64,000 nucleotides of DNA from Pyricularia pennisetigena (taxonomy: Eukaryota; Ascomycota; Sordariomycetes; Magnaporthales; Pyriculariaceae). The position numbers and the translations under genes were made by a program. The stretch lies in NCBI RefSeq assembly GCF_004337985.1, contig NC_043742.1, forward strand, positions 2,528,176 to 2,592,175, read 5' to 3'. The notes under the pieces were generated by a model, which was not told where the DNA came from, did not search any database, and worked only from the letters and a program-made list of their open reading frames with translations. Positions 34,194-47,155 of the stretch are shown one piece after another. The number at the start of each line of letters is the position of its first letter. Position 1 is the stretch's first letter.

Positions 34194-35405
34194 TGTTTAT
34201 TATATACGTTATTTAGCATGTAACGGGTCCACGTTTATCTATGTATAAGCCACAATAGATAGTGCCGAAGTGGGGCTGTCGGGGTTGTGGGATTTTCCGC
34301 TATATTTGGTATATTGCAGGAGTTGCGATTCAAATTGTGAACATGGCTAGCGCAGGGCTAATTAGATTAGCTGCCCTGCATTATCTTACAACGGATAGCA
34401 CGGGCTAGTTTTATTAGTCACCCTGCATCGAATAAATAAATAAATAACAAATAAAACGTATACGCGTTCATATACACAAAGCTTTATATATTACGTCTTT
34501 GTTCCTAGTTTCGACAACAAAACAAATACGTCATATATAATTTAGCTTAGTGGTATAATGCACGTACCGTAATCTATATCATATATACGTTGTTGAAGTG
34601 CGTGGGTTCGAATCCCGTTGTGGTCGCAGATTTTCTGTGCATGCATAAGCACAATAGGCCGTTGGGCTCAATAGGTCGGCAGGTCAGTCACATGAATAAG
34701 TCCAAATCATGTGACGTGACCCCGCATTCCGGACATCCGGATCGAAGATCTGCACCTACGGATTCGAACACGTAATTCATAACTTAGCCTTAGATTCATC
34801 ACCTTTATACCTTCCTTCATCGATTCAACGATTTAACGAATCGATTGTGCAACAACAATATATCATATCTATTACCCGCTAGCAGACGGTTATCTGCCAT
34901 TTTAACGTTCCATCAGCCTTATACGTGATCCACCTTTCCCCGCGTTCAAGATTAAGCTTATTCTATCCCGTAACCTCCTCACACAAATTGTTAGCGAGTG
35001 GGGTTTACCCTATACCGGGTTCACGCCCACCCTGCATTTACGAGTTAGCTACCCTGTACCGAATTGAAAAATTTCACCAAATTAGATAATCAATGCGAAC
35101 CCAGAAATGGTTTATATAAAAATAAGGGTGTTTTTTCAACCACGCATATAAAATAATTTTTCGGAAAATCGTGTGCGGCACCGGAACTTTTTTAGGGGTG
35201 CGGATCCCCATTACGATATCGGAAAGTATATAAGGAAAATAAAGCAAAATCTCCCCCACCAATAAATCAAATTTATTAATCCCAAAATTTAATGAACAAT
35301 TTAATGCATTTGAACCCTGTAATTACAGGCCTTTACAACGCAACGAACACCACGCCGCACTTAAATTAATATTTAAGCCCCTATTAATAACTTATACTGT
35401 TAACA
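34194..35405 (+). repeat. Copia B1 5' LTR, carrying a solo copia A LTR
   Basis: Begins TGTTTATTATATACG (consensus TGTTAATTATATGCG) and ends ACTGTTAACA. About 559 bp once the copia-A solo LTR and one target duplication are removed. Followed at 35406 by a tRNA-iMet half-type primer-binding site in RIP-altered form (GGGTATAAGCCCGG). Confidence 0.85.
34336..34983 (+). repeat. Solo copia A LTR
   Basis: 648 bp TGTGAACATGG...CCTCACA with the exact target duplication CAAAT (34331-34335 and 34984-34988). Lies inside the B1 5' LTR. The tRNA-like segment and the CRE-like hairpin are preserved. Confidence 0.95.
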
Positions 35406-38399
35406 GGGTATAAGCCCGGAAAGGTTTTAGCTTATGCACTAAAATGCACTTTGCATTGCTGGAAAGCCTGAAATTTAGGTTTTATTTTGGTTATTGTCGC
35501 ATTTTTACAGCATGTATATTGACGAAGATATTGCTGTTTTTGTGCGAAACTGTTGATTTTAGGCGCTCATTCAGCAGGTAACCCCCTGTATTTACAGTGG
35601 GGATCGCTAAAAATTAGCGTTCGACTTAGGCCTAATTTTCAAGTATTGCAGCGATTGCTTGCATTGCAAAGCCAAAATCTTTGGTGTGGTTTTTGTAAAT
35701 CGTGCATGGCACTGTAATTGGTTGAAAATTTTGATAGGGTTTACGCTAACGAGTTAGGGCTAAAGACCCCTGTATTCGTTCGCAATAGCCCACAAAATTC
35801 TAGTGCTTTTGATAAGGTTTACAATAATAGCCCACAAACCCATTGGCGGAATTACGTTAATTGGCTCGTTACCCTGCACGATATTTGCACGTTACCCTGC
35901 ATAATACCGTGCAGTTTACACTGCACCCATTGAGGGAATTGAATTCCATACGTGCACTTGGATTGGTACAAATATTAGGGCACCCATTAATTGCGGATGT
36001 CAGGGATTTTAACCCTGTATTTTTTAGCGGATTTCGACCATTGAAAGTAGCAATAAACCCTGTAATTGGCAATTACAGGCCTATACCCGTCAAAAGATAA
36101 ACGGTATAAGATATCCTAATTTTAATAGGGTATTTATTTTTAAACGATTAGGTTAATGAATTATAAGTATAAATTAGCGAATTGCAATTATAATTTAGGT
36201 TACCTTACAATGGAAAATAACCCTATATCGGGTCTTTTCGCTCCAATTCTAACAGATAAAGGGCCTAAACCCAGCCCAAACGAATTTTTAACGGCTAAAT
36301 TACAGGCCCAAAACCTGCAATTAAAAGCGATAATTACACAAATAAAAAGAATTTCAAAAACCAATTCAACAGTCAATTACCCTGTTAACTCTAAAAAGCG
36401 GTAAATCGACAAATTTTAACGGTAATTCGGAAATTTAACCCGCTACCGCACCCCCTAATCTCCCTGGTAACTTAATTTTAAATAACGGGATAGGTAAAGA
36501 ATTATTGAAACGGGGATTTCCCTTCCCCGAAAATTGTGAATTAATAGGGGTTAGCAATTACGATTTGTGGAAATGGGCGTTAATAGTACAATTAAGGGTT
36601 ATAAAGACAACGGAATTTCTTTCTACCCCTGAAATTGGTTATACCCTGCCAAAATAAGAGCAATTAATCCTATTATTGCTTATAAAAAACAGTTTAACCA
36701 AAAAACTTTCAGTATTTATTCCATAATATTCCAACCCCGTAACGGTTTATAAAACCCTGGAAAATAAATTATTCCGTTGCACCCGCAATTAATGGAAGTT
36801 CAATATATCGGGAATTCCACGCTTTAAATTTTTCGAAATTTAAAAAATCGATATCTGAATTTAATAGCCGTTTTGATTTATTGGTAGCTAAATCAGTGAA
36901 TATTAACGTGCAGATTAACCCTGTAAATGTACGACATCCATACCTACTGGCTTTGGAGGGGATATTCCCTAATTGGACCGAACGCCAACGCAACACCCAA
37001 CGGGCCCTGCAGGTTATAGGCCAAAATTCGGAAAAGTTAAATTTGCAATACCTTATGGCGGACTTTATATCCGAAACTTCAATTTTAAGCTTTACAGCGG
37101 CTAAGGTGGTAATTATAGGTTTGAGAACGGAAAAGCGGGTAAAAAAACGCTAAAAAAGGCGTTCAAAAGGACAGGAATGGGCAGGAAAACACCTTTAAAT
37201 CACGAAAAGAAACGTAAAAATGTCAATTCGGATTCTGCTTTTGCAATAAATATTAAATCCTCCTTCAACGAATTAACCGCTGGAATGTCCATAATTTGAA
37301 TGGATTTCGAATTATTTACGGGTTTGATTCTAGGTGAGGTTAACGAATGCGCAGCGTATAACGCCCTGGAATAGGAGGTTAATTTCGTTATTCACGGAAT
37401 TATAAATTACGCTCGGATTCGAATTGGGAACCCGATACCGGTAAGACATTGAAAAACAAGTTTTAGCAGCTATATTTGAGGTTAAAACAAAGCCTGAACG
37501 CGGCGAAAAAAGGACCCCTAAACCTTGGAAACTAAATTACCCTATCCTGTACAATAAAAGTAGCACGCACAATATTTTTGCAAATAAGTAATTTTTTACG
37601 GATTATACCCCCGGCTTAAGAGTCGAAATCGGTACCGGAAGTGGCCCTATCAGGCTTGAAAGCACCGGAACTGTAAAAATACAGGTCCGTTATGGCCAAA
37701 AAGCTGACGAATTTAAAAAGGTTACGTTAAATAACGTTTTATATATCCCCTCGTTTGGGATAAATATCGGTTAATAATTTAATATATTATAATATAGGGG
37801 GCGTATTACTAAAGGATACCCTGTACGATAAGGATCGCAAGGCGTAAGGACGCCTAAACACCGTTAAATATTCGTTTTATTTAAAGGTTTAAGGGTGCGA
37901 TATCCTTGTTCAAAATAACGTTATTTCGAATTACGCCGGTGAAATAGGTGAATATAGCACCGCTTTAAGCATGGCTTTACAGGGGGTTACAAAGTGTTAC
38001 GTAGCCCCGTTGAAAATAAAACTAAATTATATAAATCCTAAAGGGGATTATAGAATTTATACTAATTCGGAACCGGAAAAGATATGGTAGCCGGAAAGCT
38101 AAATCCCGAACAAAATACGGAAATAGCCATAAATTCACCTGTAACGCAGAAATTTAACGGTAAAAACCCTGGAAGTCCACGTGAAATTGGGCCCCGTAGG
38201 CCCGGCACGCCGTTAGGTAACCCTTTTATACAGTTTTATATAAAAGGGACTATGTCCGAAAAAAGGGGGCTTCCCATACAAAAAATCCGTTGTAAAAACC
38301 TCCTTTATTATCGGATTTAAAGCAGGCCCCTGTAAATTACCTCCCTTTAGGGCTAAGATAAATTACGGAAGGCTGGTTAACCCCTAAAGGAAACGGAAT
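35406..38399 (+). pseudogene. Copia B1 gag and protease region, truncated
   Basis: Leader 35406 to about 36200. Gag begins near 36210 (MENNPISGLFAPILTDKG). The gag core is at about 36790-37150 (NSRFDLLVAK and RALQVIGQNSEKLNLQYLMADF). Protease-like segment about 37550-37770; its active site reads YNKSSTHNIF where B2 keeps YDTGNTRYIF, so the catalytic Asp is lost. The sequence stays collinear with B2 up to the AACGGAAT segment at 38390-38399, where the B2 LTR begins. Integrase and RT of this copy are not in the window. Multiple stops make it inactive. Confidence 0.8.
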
Positions 38400-38956
38400 T
38401 GTTAACACTATGTGTTGCTAACAGGGGTTTAGGCATTAGCCTAGGTGCGGCGTGATACTAGTTGTATTGTAAAAGCCTGTAATTACAGGGCTTAAGTGCA
38501 CTAAATTATTCACTAAATTTGGGATTAATAAATTTAATTCATTGGTGGGGGAAACTTTGCTTTGTTTCCCTTACATATTCTCCGACATCCAAATGGGGGT
38601 CCGCACCCCGCAAAGGGTTCCGGTGCCGCACACGATTTTCCGAAAAATTATTTTGTATACGTTGTTGAAAAAACACCCTCATTTCCATATAAACCATTTC
38701 TGGGTTCGCACTAATTTACTGATTTGGTGAAAATTTCAACGCGGTATAGGGTAGTTAATTCGTAAATGCAGGGTGGGTGTTAAACCCGGTACAGGGTGAA
38801 ACCCCATTCGCAAATACTTTGAATCGCAATTCCTGCAACACAAAATATAATAGAAAATCCGATAGCCCCAACAGCCCCATTTCGGCACTATTTATTATAG
38901 CTTATATACAAATAAAAATGAGCCCATTATATGCTAAATAACGCATATAATTAACA
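38400..38956 (-). repeat. Copia B2 3' LTR
   Basis: 557 bp; on + it reads TGTTAACACTATG...ATATAATTAACA. Collinear with the 5' LTR at 60589-61146 over its full length, with mainly transition differences. Both ends are the near-palindrome TGTTAA/TTAACA. Confidence 0.88.
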
Positions 38957-39466
38957 CCCCCTTTCTTTTGCTATTATTTACATGAAATCGTAAGAAAAAG
39001 TACATGAAAAAATAAAACCCCAAAAAAACAATCCCCTTTATGTCCCGACCCGATTCGAACTCCCGATATAAACCCCCTGGATAATTAAACCCTTTGTGCC
39101 AACTTATAACCCCCGAAATGGACGAACCCCCGGATTCAAACCCCCGATTTGCATAATATTAACCCACGGAATTAACTATTAAACCAGGTAATTGATTTAG
39201 CTGTTCGTTGGTAACAGTCCAAACTAGGCATATTATATAAGGTATTTCGAATGCGTAAATCGCCCCAAACACGAGCTTTTTCAATTTTGATTTAATCTTC
39301 GGTGTAAAGGCGGTATAAACTGGTTATTAATCAACTTTTACAACGTGAATTCGGGTAATACGGCCGGTATTAAGTTGATAAAACTCTAATATTTGCAAAC
39401 AAAGGAAATATAATGGGTAATTAGCTAACGAATTAATTAAATGCCCTAAAATTCAATAGGTAAAAA
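38957..39466 (-). other. Copia B2 3' untranslated region with two tRNA-like sequences
   Basis: About 500 bp between RNase H and the 3' LTR, without a coding frame. On the minus strand, at about 39110-39045, TGGCACAAAGGG matches the A box at 11 of 12 positions, followed by AGTTCGAATCG (B box 9 of 11). At about 39185-39125, a TGGTTTAATAGTTAA stretch is followed by GGTTTGAATCC (B box 10 of 11, the change being C>T) and ends in CGTCCA. T-arm and acceptor pairing are incomplete in both, so these are not called as tRNA genes. Neither is part of the LTR. Confidence 0.5.
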
Positions 39467-40990
39467 CTAAGCTTTTAGGGATTTAAACCCTATAAACTTT
39501 AAAAAGACCTTATGAATTGGAACCGTTAAGGGTTTTATTAAGCCATTAGCGGGCATTTGTTTGGATTCCAGGTATTTTAAAATCACCAATCTTTTTGTAA
39601 CTAACTCCCGTACGTAGTGAAATCTTAATAACATATTTTTAATACGTTCGTGGTGCGTAGGACTATATACGTTAGCTATAAAACCTATATTATTTCCAAA
39701 TATTGCAATAAACCCTTTTATAAATAATCCAACTTTTATAAATAGGCTTTTAAACCATTGTATTTTACGCAGGGTTTCCGCTAAAACATCGGCTCCGACT
39801 TTTGGAATTTTTAAAGCTATAATATTAACCTTTTTGCACTTCCAGGTTATAAGGCCCCCAAATAGCGTATACAAATATCTGGAAATGGATTTTAAATTTT
39901 CTTTAGCAACGGTAAAATGGCTATTACTAAAACCCAGTAATTTAAGGCCTTTAAAACCCCCCATTAAAAATTGGGTGGTAAAGCCGCTTTAAATACTTTA
40001 ATTCCGTAATAAATAAATAAAAGTTTAATACCCGCTACATAATGTATTTAAGTTTTTAATTGCCGTTAAATGGATTGTAGTAATGTTTGTTAAAGAACGT
40101 AAAAACCACTTAACCGCAAAACCAATATCTGGGCGCGTTAATAGCATTGAATACATAAGGGTGCCGATAATGCGCTGTAATAATTTGATTTTTAACGCAT
40201 TGACGGGCTTACCCCCGCTATATTTTAGCGTACCCGGTTATAAAGGAGCAAATATAAGTTTATAATTAATTAATCCGAACGTTGCTAATATTTCCTCTAT
40301 ATATTAATTTTAATGGAGCCAAAAAAGCGTTCAAACCTATGTTTTATAATTTAAACGCTTTAAAATCAGGCTGCAGAGCCCCTGTTTTCCAGCGCGTATA
40401 TTTTATTAAAACGGGCTTTTAAATCCTAAATACATTGCAATTTAGGACCTATTAGCAGGCAATCGTTTATAAAAGTAACGATAAAATATTTGGATTTAAC
40501 GTTATAAAGAACAGCGGCATTAGAAATTAATGGTTTAAAACCTTTTTTAAAAAGTAGGGTTTTGAGTTTCTTTTGCCATTTTTTTGGACCCTGTTTCAAA
40601 CCGTATAACGCTTTTTCCGATTATATTATTTGCAATTTTTTCGGATTATAACCCATTTCCACTAAAATCTTAACGGTGGTAGGGTTACAAATTTTGGCCC
40701 TTTCGTTAAAAGCGTTTGGAATTTGCAAATATATATTTACGTCGGTAAAATTGCTATTTAAAAACGCACCGATAAAATCATTTTGTTTTATTTCCCAATT
40801 TTATGCATGAGCTATAGCTAAAAATATACGCTAGGTAGGTGGTATATTAGTGTTAGCAAAAGTTTCGATATAATTTAGGCCTTCGACCTGTTAAAGACCC
40901 CTACCACCAAACCTAGCTTTAAATTTAATAAGCTTATTGTTTTTATCCTTTCTTAATTTAAATACCGGCCGGGTAAAAACGAGTTTACGG
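39467..40990 (-). pseudogene. Copia B2 reverse transcriptase and RNase H
   Basis: RT from about 40990: the blocks ALYGLKQGPKKW and NWEIKQNDFIGAFLNSNF identify copia RT. The catalytic YVDD reads FIND (about 40440-40490), so the first Asp has become Asn by a G>A change. RNase H is a 165-residue open frame (39964-39467) with SISRYLYTLFGG and NMLLRFHYVRELV; the STTEAE motif expected near NIIALKIPKVGAD is destroyed and the downstream GDN reads GNN. Inactive. Confidence 0.82.
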
Positions 40991-41332
40991 TGAGTAAGTA
41001 TTTTAATTTTAGGGATAAAACGGAAAGTTTTTGCAATAACGATTTGGTCGAATTTAAACGCTAAAACAATTAACGATTTAGCATTTTCAGGGTTATTTAA
41101 GGCCTGTTGGTAGCTATTTGGTTGACCGTTTTAAGTGGGTCTTTTCTTTAATTTTTTGGGTTTAAAAACAAAAATAACGTACGTAATTTATATTTATTAA
41201 ATTTGGGGTCTCGAACTGCGAATTTAACTCCATATTCTGTATTTTAAATGCTGAAAACACCGGAACTTCCATTATATTAGGTATTGGATTAGGTACCGTT
41301 ACCGTTTTAGGTTTTAGCGGGCGAATAGTAGG

Positions 41333-42436
41333 TTATACAGGCCTGGCGGGCATTGTATTTTCAGGGTTTAAATACCCTATAACGGGTGGTAATTGCCCTG
41401 TAACAAGTGGTAAATGCCCTGTATCTTCAGGGTTTTTGAAAGGATAATTATCCGCTGGAACGCTATTGATTTCGTTTTTAAATTTATAATTCAAATCCCC
41501 CTTTAATTTTGTATTTTCCCCCTTTAAAATCTGTAACGTTTCCCCTAAGATAGCCAAATTTCTAGCGGTTATACACTTTATAATTTTTACGGTAAAGGTT
41601 TTATATATGGCCCGTTTAACGGGTGCGTAAACCAACGCTGTAGAATTTGATAAATGGGCCAAAAGTTTTACTGTTTCGGTGCGGGGAACCAATTTATTAA
41701 ATTTTTGGCGTTTTTCCAACGGTATAATAACCTGGTATATAGTACCAATAACCCGGAAATGCTTTAAATTGGATTTATACGGTAATCCAAATTGGAATTC
41801 GGAATAAAATTCCTCGTAAAATGTTAAATCCCTATTAATTACCGTTGTACGGTTAACTAAATTAACCACGGCAGGCAGTAAATAATAGTATAAATATAAT
41901 GCTAAGCCCGCCGTTATAATCGTAAACCGAAGCTTATCCAAAATAACCCTAACGGACCGTTCCGTTAATCCGTTTTGGCCGTGGTTATAGGGAGTCGAAA
42001 TGCTAAAATTAATATTTTTGCTTATAAACCAATTTTGAAAGTTTATATTAATTTCGTGCCCCCCATCGAAATGAGAATTTAGGGGGTAGCGCCCGTACGT
42101 AGTTTTTAAAACTTTAAAAAAGCTTTTAATAGCCATTAAAACCGTAGGTCCGGCTTTATTTTTTAGTGGGATAGACCACCGAAAACGTGATTTTCGGTCC
42201 ACTAATGATAAAAATACGGGCTTTTTATTGCGAAAATTAGGTTTTAAGGTCACTGTATCACCTTTTATAAAATCGAAAATAATAGGGGGTGTAGGGAGTG
42301 CGACCTTATTTGTACGCCTAACAGAAATAGCTTTAACGCAAGCAATACAGGTAATTGCCCTAATTTTGTCAAAATTAGGTAAACCTTTTATAATTTTAGC
42401 GGTTTTTTTTAGCAATAATAACTTTATATGCCCCAA
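41333..42436 (-). CDS. Copia B2 integrase segment, open for 367 codons
   Basis: The longest open piece of B2. Contains the zinc-binding CIAC pair, FDFIKGD (first catalytic Asp region), SLVDRKSRFRW, the HFDGGHE block in the position of the usual TDNGGEF, and NGLTERSVR with the catalytic Glu. A Pro-rich C-terminal tail carries three imperfect repeats around GHLPLVTGQLP. Copia integrase is normally part of gag-pol, and the Met at the start is internal, so this is a surviving open stretch of a dead polyprotein. The TDN>HFD-type changes make activity unlikely. Confidence 0.8.
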   Translation of the reverse strand: MGHIKLLLLKKTAKIIKGLPNFDKIRAITCIACVKAISVRRTNKVALPTPPIIFDFIKGDTVTLKPNFRNKKPVFLSLVDRKSRFRWSIPLKNKAGPTVLMAIKSFFKVLKTTYGRYPLNSHFDGGHEININFQNWFISKNINFSISTPYNHGQNGLTERSVRVILDKLRFTIITAGLALYLYYYLLPAVVNLVNRTTVINRDLTFYEEFYSEFQFGLPYKSNLKHFRVIGTIYQVIIPLEKRQKFNKLVPRTETVKLLAHLSNSTALVYAPVKRAIYKTFTVKIIKCITARNLAILGETLQILKGENTKLKGDLNYKFKNEINSVPADNYPFKNPEDTGHLPLVTGQLPPVIGYLNPENTMPARPV

Positions 42437-42732
42437 CCGCCTATATTATCACAGGGTTTTTTGGGCTTGGATTTCGTCACAATTACCTGTAATTCCGTTT
42501 TGTTAAAAGTTAACCAACCGTCGGTAGTCCGTTTGAGGCTTAAAAGGAGGTAATCTACAGGGGTTTTCTTTAAATCCGATAATAAAAAAGGTTTTTACAA
42601 CGGATTTCTTGTGTGGGAAACCCCCTTTTTTCGGAAATAATCCCTTTTATATTAGGTTGCATAAAAGGGTTACCTAACGGTGTACCGGGCCTACGGGGCC
42701 CAATTTTACGTGGATTTTCAGGTTTTTTACCG

Positions 42733-44257
42733 CTAAATTATTGCGTTACAGGTGAATTTACGGCTATTTCCGTATTTTGTTCGGGATTTAGCTTTTTCTG
42801 TTACCGTATTTTTTTCCGGTACCGAATCGGTGTAAATTTTATAGTCCTCGTAATTTTCGGGGTTTATATTATTTAATTCTATCTCCAACGGGGCTACGTA
42901 ACCCTTTGTAACCCTTTGTAAGGCTATGCTAAAAACAGTGCTATATTTCCCTATTATACAGGCGTAATTCGAAATTTTTGGTATATTTCGAACAAAAATA
43001 TCGCACCCTTTAACCTTTAAACAAACCGAATATTTAACGGTATTTAAGCGTCCCCACGTTTTGCGATCCTTATCGTACAAGGTATTTTTGAAAAATACGC
43101 ACTTTATTTTAGAATATATAAAGCATTAACGATATTTATTCCAAACGAGGGGATATATAAAACGTTATTTAACGTAACCTTTTTAAATTCGTTAGCCTTT
43201 CAACCGTAACGGACCTGTATTTTCACAGTTCCCGTACCTACAAACCTAATAGGGCCACCTCCTGTACCGATTTCGACTGTAAAACCCGTGGTATAATCGG
43301 TAAAAAATTGCTTATTTGCAAAAATATAGCGCGTATTACCTGTATCGTACAGGATAAGGTAACCTAGTTTCCATAGCTTAGGGGTCCCTTTTACGCCGCG
43401 TTTAGGTTTTGTTTCAACTTTTAAATTAGCTGTTAAAACCTGTGGTTTTAGCGTTTTACCGGTATCGGTTTCCGAATCCGAATCCGAACGTAATTTTATA
43501 ATTCCGCTAATAGCGGATCTAACCTCCTATTCCAGGGCGTTATACAGTACGCTTTCGTTAACGTTATTTACAATCGAACCCGTAAATAATTTGAAATCCA
43601 TAAAAACTCTGGACGTTCCAGCGGTTAATTCGCTGGAGGAGGATTTAGTACTTTTTGCAAAAGTAGAATCCGAATTAGAGTTTTTATTTTTTTCGTAATT
43701 TAAAGGTGTTTTTCTACCCATTATTTTCCGTTTTAGCGCCCTTTTTCGCGTTTGGTTTACCCGCTTTCTTGCCTTTGCACCTATAATTAGCGGCTTTAGC
43801 CGTTATAAAGCCTGAAATCGTATTTTTGGATATAAGGTCCGCTATAAGGTATTGCAAATTTAATTTTTCCGAATTTTGGCCTATTATTTGCAGGGCCCGT
43901 AAATACTGATTTCGTAAGTTTACGGGGTTAGTTTGCACGTTAGTATTTGTTAATTTAGCTACCAATAAGTTAAAACGGCTGTTACATTCAGGTATTAATC
44001 CTTTAAATTTCGAAAAATTTAAGGCGTGGAAGTCCCGATATAGTGAATTTCGACTAATTTCGGGTGTAACGGAATAGCTATTTTCCAGGGTTTTCTAAGT
44101 CGTTACGGGGCTGGAATGCCATTTAATGGATTTTAAAAGTTCTTTGGTTAAATTGTTTTTTATAAATAATAATAGGACTAATTGTTCGTGTTCCGGTAAG
44201 GTATAACCAATTTCAAGGTTGGAAATAAATCCCGCTGCTTTTATAGCCCTAAATCAT
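42733..44257 (-). pseudogene. Copia B2 gag C-terminal half, protease and pre-integrase region
   Basis: Gag piece 44257 to about 43730 (RALQIIGQNSEKLNLQYLIADL). Spacer with Ser/Asn-rich sequence 43721-43527. Protease at about 43370-43130 keeps YDTGNTRYIFANKQFF with the catalytic DTG, followed by VTLNNVLYIPSFGINI. GAG-pre-integrase region 43080-42733. Gag is cut at 44257 by the helicase element, and its N-terminal part continues at 59407. Stops at Gln codons separate the pieces. Confidence 0.78.
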
Positions 44258-44300
44258 TAGTCTCAGGGCTTATCCCTGAAGCCCAAAGCTCCACAATTGA
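44258..44300 (+). repeat. Helicase element 5' terminus
   Basis: TAGTCTCAGGGCTTATCCCTGAA contains the 8-bp terminal repeat followed by a small hairpin (CAGGGCTTATCCCTG, arms CAGGG/CCCTG). The same terminus, with minor changes, occurs at 18193 (-), 19514 (-) and 22114 (+), so it defines the family. The immediate right neighbour is the conserved GATCCACTCCGTTCGCTTCG segment. Confidence 0.85.
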
Positions 44301-45299
44301 TCCACTCCGTTCGCTTCGCTCCACTTCGTGGCTCAATTGCGGTTTTGCAATGTACCTGTGGGTCCATCCAAAGAACGCTTTGGTTCAGGTCTAAGGACAA
44401 TTTGTCGATTTTCGCCGTTTATAGCGGTATTTTTGGCCTTTTTGCGACCGACACTCCCTTATTATTCCACAACCACGCAAAATATTAAAAAAAGAAAATA
44501 TCGTTAAAAATAGGAATTGGTAAGCCTTTTTCATTAATTTAAATTTTTTGCACCCGGTACGCCAATTAAAAGTTGGATATAGCCCGCCTTTTATCCGTTT
44601 ATAGCGGTATCCCTATTATTAACCCAGAAACACCATCGATACCCATTTCGCATTTTATCAATAACGATTATAATCCGTTAAAATTTATATGTAAAAGATC
44701 GCAAAAGCGAAAAGAATTTTTACATATAAATTTTAATCCAAATATCCCAAAAATATTTATTTTATAATCCGTATAGGGTAAATTTCATTTAATATACTAT
44801 ACGTCCACCCATAAATACCATCGATACCCATTTCGCATTTTACCAATAACGATTATAATCCGTTAAAACTTATATAGGGAAAATCGCAAAAGCGAAAGGA
44901 ATTTTTACATATAAATTTTAATATAAATAACGCAAAACCACTTATTTTACAATCCGTATAAGGTATATATTACATAATACGTTATATATTTACCCATCAA
45001 AAAAAACCATTATTTCCGCAAATTTTTATATATTCGTATCAAATTACATATATATAATATCCGGAAACACGCCCATATATATTTCGTTTTCCCACCAGAT
45101 CGACGCAATTTTTCGCGGTCCCAATCCCGCATACGCGGCGGTAAATACCTTTTCCGACGTATATATCCTCCCCAAATTATCCGTTAAATTAACATTTTTG
45201 GTAATTTAAACTTATAATATAAACTCGTTTTTTCAGCTATTATATGGTTTTTAAATTTCCACAAACCCCCCAATATTCCTGCACGAATTGCATATTATA

Positions 45300-46440
45300 A
45301 TTAAATGCAATATATATATTGGGTTTTATAAAATATAAAAAACGTTATTTTGCTGGTAAAAACCGGGTACGGGAAAAGTATAATATTGCAAATTACCTCG
45401 GTTATTCGCAATAATATTATAATTATCCAAATAATCCCATTAAACAAATTAAAGTAAAAACAAATACGTAATATATAACGTTATCCCGCCGCGAACCCCA
45501 AATTAATCGACCAGTCCATTTTAGACGTAAATATAAATATACGGTTTTTATTACCAAAACTAATTTTATTTAATATAACCTTTTTTGGAACCCGCAAACC
45601 GTTTGTAAATATACGCACATTTTTTTAGGCCCGGAATAAGCCATTAATTACCGATTTTTTAAATTTTTTCGAAACCCTATATTTTATTAACGTATCGTTT
45701 TGTTTGCCATTAATAAATTTTATATGGTTTTACAGTGGAAGGATTTTAGGAAATCGTTTTTTATGCTGCGTTTGGTCCGGGCAATTATACCAGTAAACGT
45801 ATTTATATTCGGGTGTACCGCAACCTTTACAGTAAAAGCTGAAATTTACGTCCTCGACCAACTGTATTATAAAAGGATAAAACGTTTCGTTAAAACGTTT
45901 TTCGACCGACCCGAAATTACAATTATAATATAGTGTTTGGAACGCAAAACCCTTATTAACGATTACCGGCGTTTCCTATTCCTAATAGGGAATACCATAC
46001 CATTATCCGCCACCCGTATTTTTAAAATTATTATATATACAGACGTTAGGAACCGCATTATCCAAACACGCCAATTCCTAATAAAAAACCTCGTATTTAG
46101 GAAATTTATTGAACGAAACGCAACCGATATAATTATCCGGTACAATGCATTTATATTTAAAATCGATAAAATTAAAATTTACGTAAAAATTTCCAAACCG
46201 GATTTTAAGGTTCGTATTATATTTTCCATTTTATTTTTGGGTATGGGTATGGATATACCTAATGTAAAACGTATAGTGCAATACGGCGCGTTAATATTAA
46301 ACGACCCCGTAGATTTGTGGTAAAGGTTCGGACGAACCGCACGCGGGCCCAAACGTAAAAAAACCGTATATTTTTTTTGCGCTTTATTGGTATTTCGATA
46401 CGCAGGGGTCCATCGCTAAATACAAACCAACCAGGCCAAA
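45300..46440 (+). pseudogene. RecQ-like ATP-dependent helicase (RIP-broken)
   Basis: Superfamily-2 helicase motifs in order. Motif I LLVKTGYGKSIILQI at about 45350-45390 (Walker A GYGKS). Ia as IIPLNKL. Motif II region with W.DFRKSF at about 45735-45755, the aromatic/acidic stretch that follows DEAH in RecQ proteins (the DEAH itself is eroded). Motif III GCTAT at about 45811-45825. Motif V LFLGMGMDIPNVKRIVQYG at about 46225-46285. Motif VI DLW-stop-RFGRTARG at about 46312-46350, where the stop replaces Gln. A 3'-5' DNA unwinding role is expected for the family. The frame is open at 45700-45933 and 45937-46323. No start codon could be fixed. Confidence 0.8.
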
Positions 46441-46717
46441 ATTATTAATTAAATTAATTAAATAATCCGTGGTATTACGAGGAAACGCTGAAAGTTTATA
46501 AATTACCCATTTAAACTTTTTATTGTATTTATAAACGCGGTTATTTTTTATTAGTTTTCCACGTGTCGCTGAATTTAATTTAGACGATAATAACCGGGCA
46601 AAAGCGTCGGAATTATTATAAACCGGTTTTTTGGGTATATTTAAACCACGCGTTCCGCCCCATTAAACGTAATAGGAAATAATAAATAGGAAAAAATTAA
46701 AAAAGGAGGCGTTAAAT

Positions 46718-47155
46718 ATGCAAATTTTCGCCAACGTTAAATATTTTCGACGAATTATATTGGATTTTATATGGGAAACGAATTTATTTTTTACAATAAA
46801 CCAATTTGAAAATTGTTGCAACGCCTGCGTCCACCAAATTGGAATTTTACCCGCATTAGCCCCTAAAAAGCAGTTAATTAAAATACCCAGGAAAAATTCC
46901 AAAAAAAATTATATGTTTAAACAATTGGATAAATGGGGTACCCATTTTATAATAATTATTTTTTACCCAAACCCGCGGCGGTTATACGACCTATTATCCC
47001 AGCTAATATTACCTAAACCAATAGTCTTTAGTATCGTTAAAAAGTTTATCCATTCCTATAACCGGGAATGGACGAAAAACGATTTACTGGAAAATGTTTC
47101 AAATTTACAATTAATTAAATGGTTTAAACACTATAGCGATTATTTCGTTGTTTAA
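46718..47155 (+). CDS. Conserved unknown frame of helicase element
   Basis: 145 codons, open here and matched by two abutting frames in the left copy (15327-15740), which supports it as real coding sequence. Rich in Lys, Phe and Ile, with CxxC-like cysteines (NCCNACVHQIG), basic PRKNSKK and the FYPNPRRLYDL block. No family recognised. It lies 280 bp after helicase motif VI in the same direction, so it may be a C-terminal exon of the helicase. Confidence 0.5.
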   Translation: MQIFANVKYFRRIILDFIWETNLFFTINQFENCCNACVHQIGILPALAPKKQLIKIPRKNSKKNYMFKQLDKWGTHFIIIIFYPNPRRLYDLLSQLILPKPIVFSIVKKFIHSYNREWTKNDLLENVSNLQLIKWFKHYSDYFVV

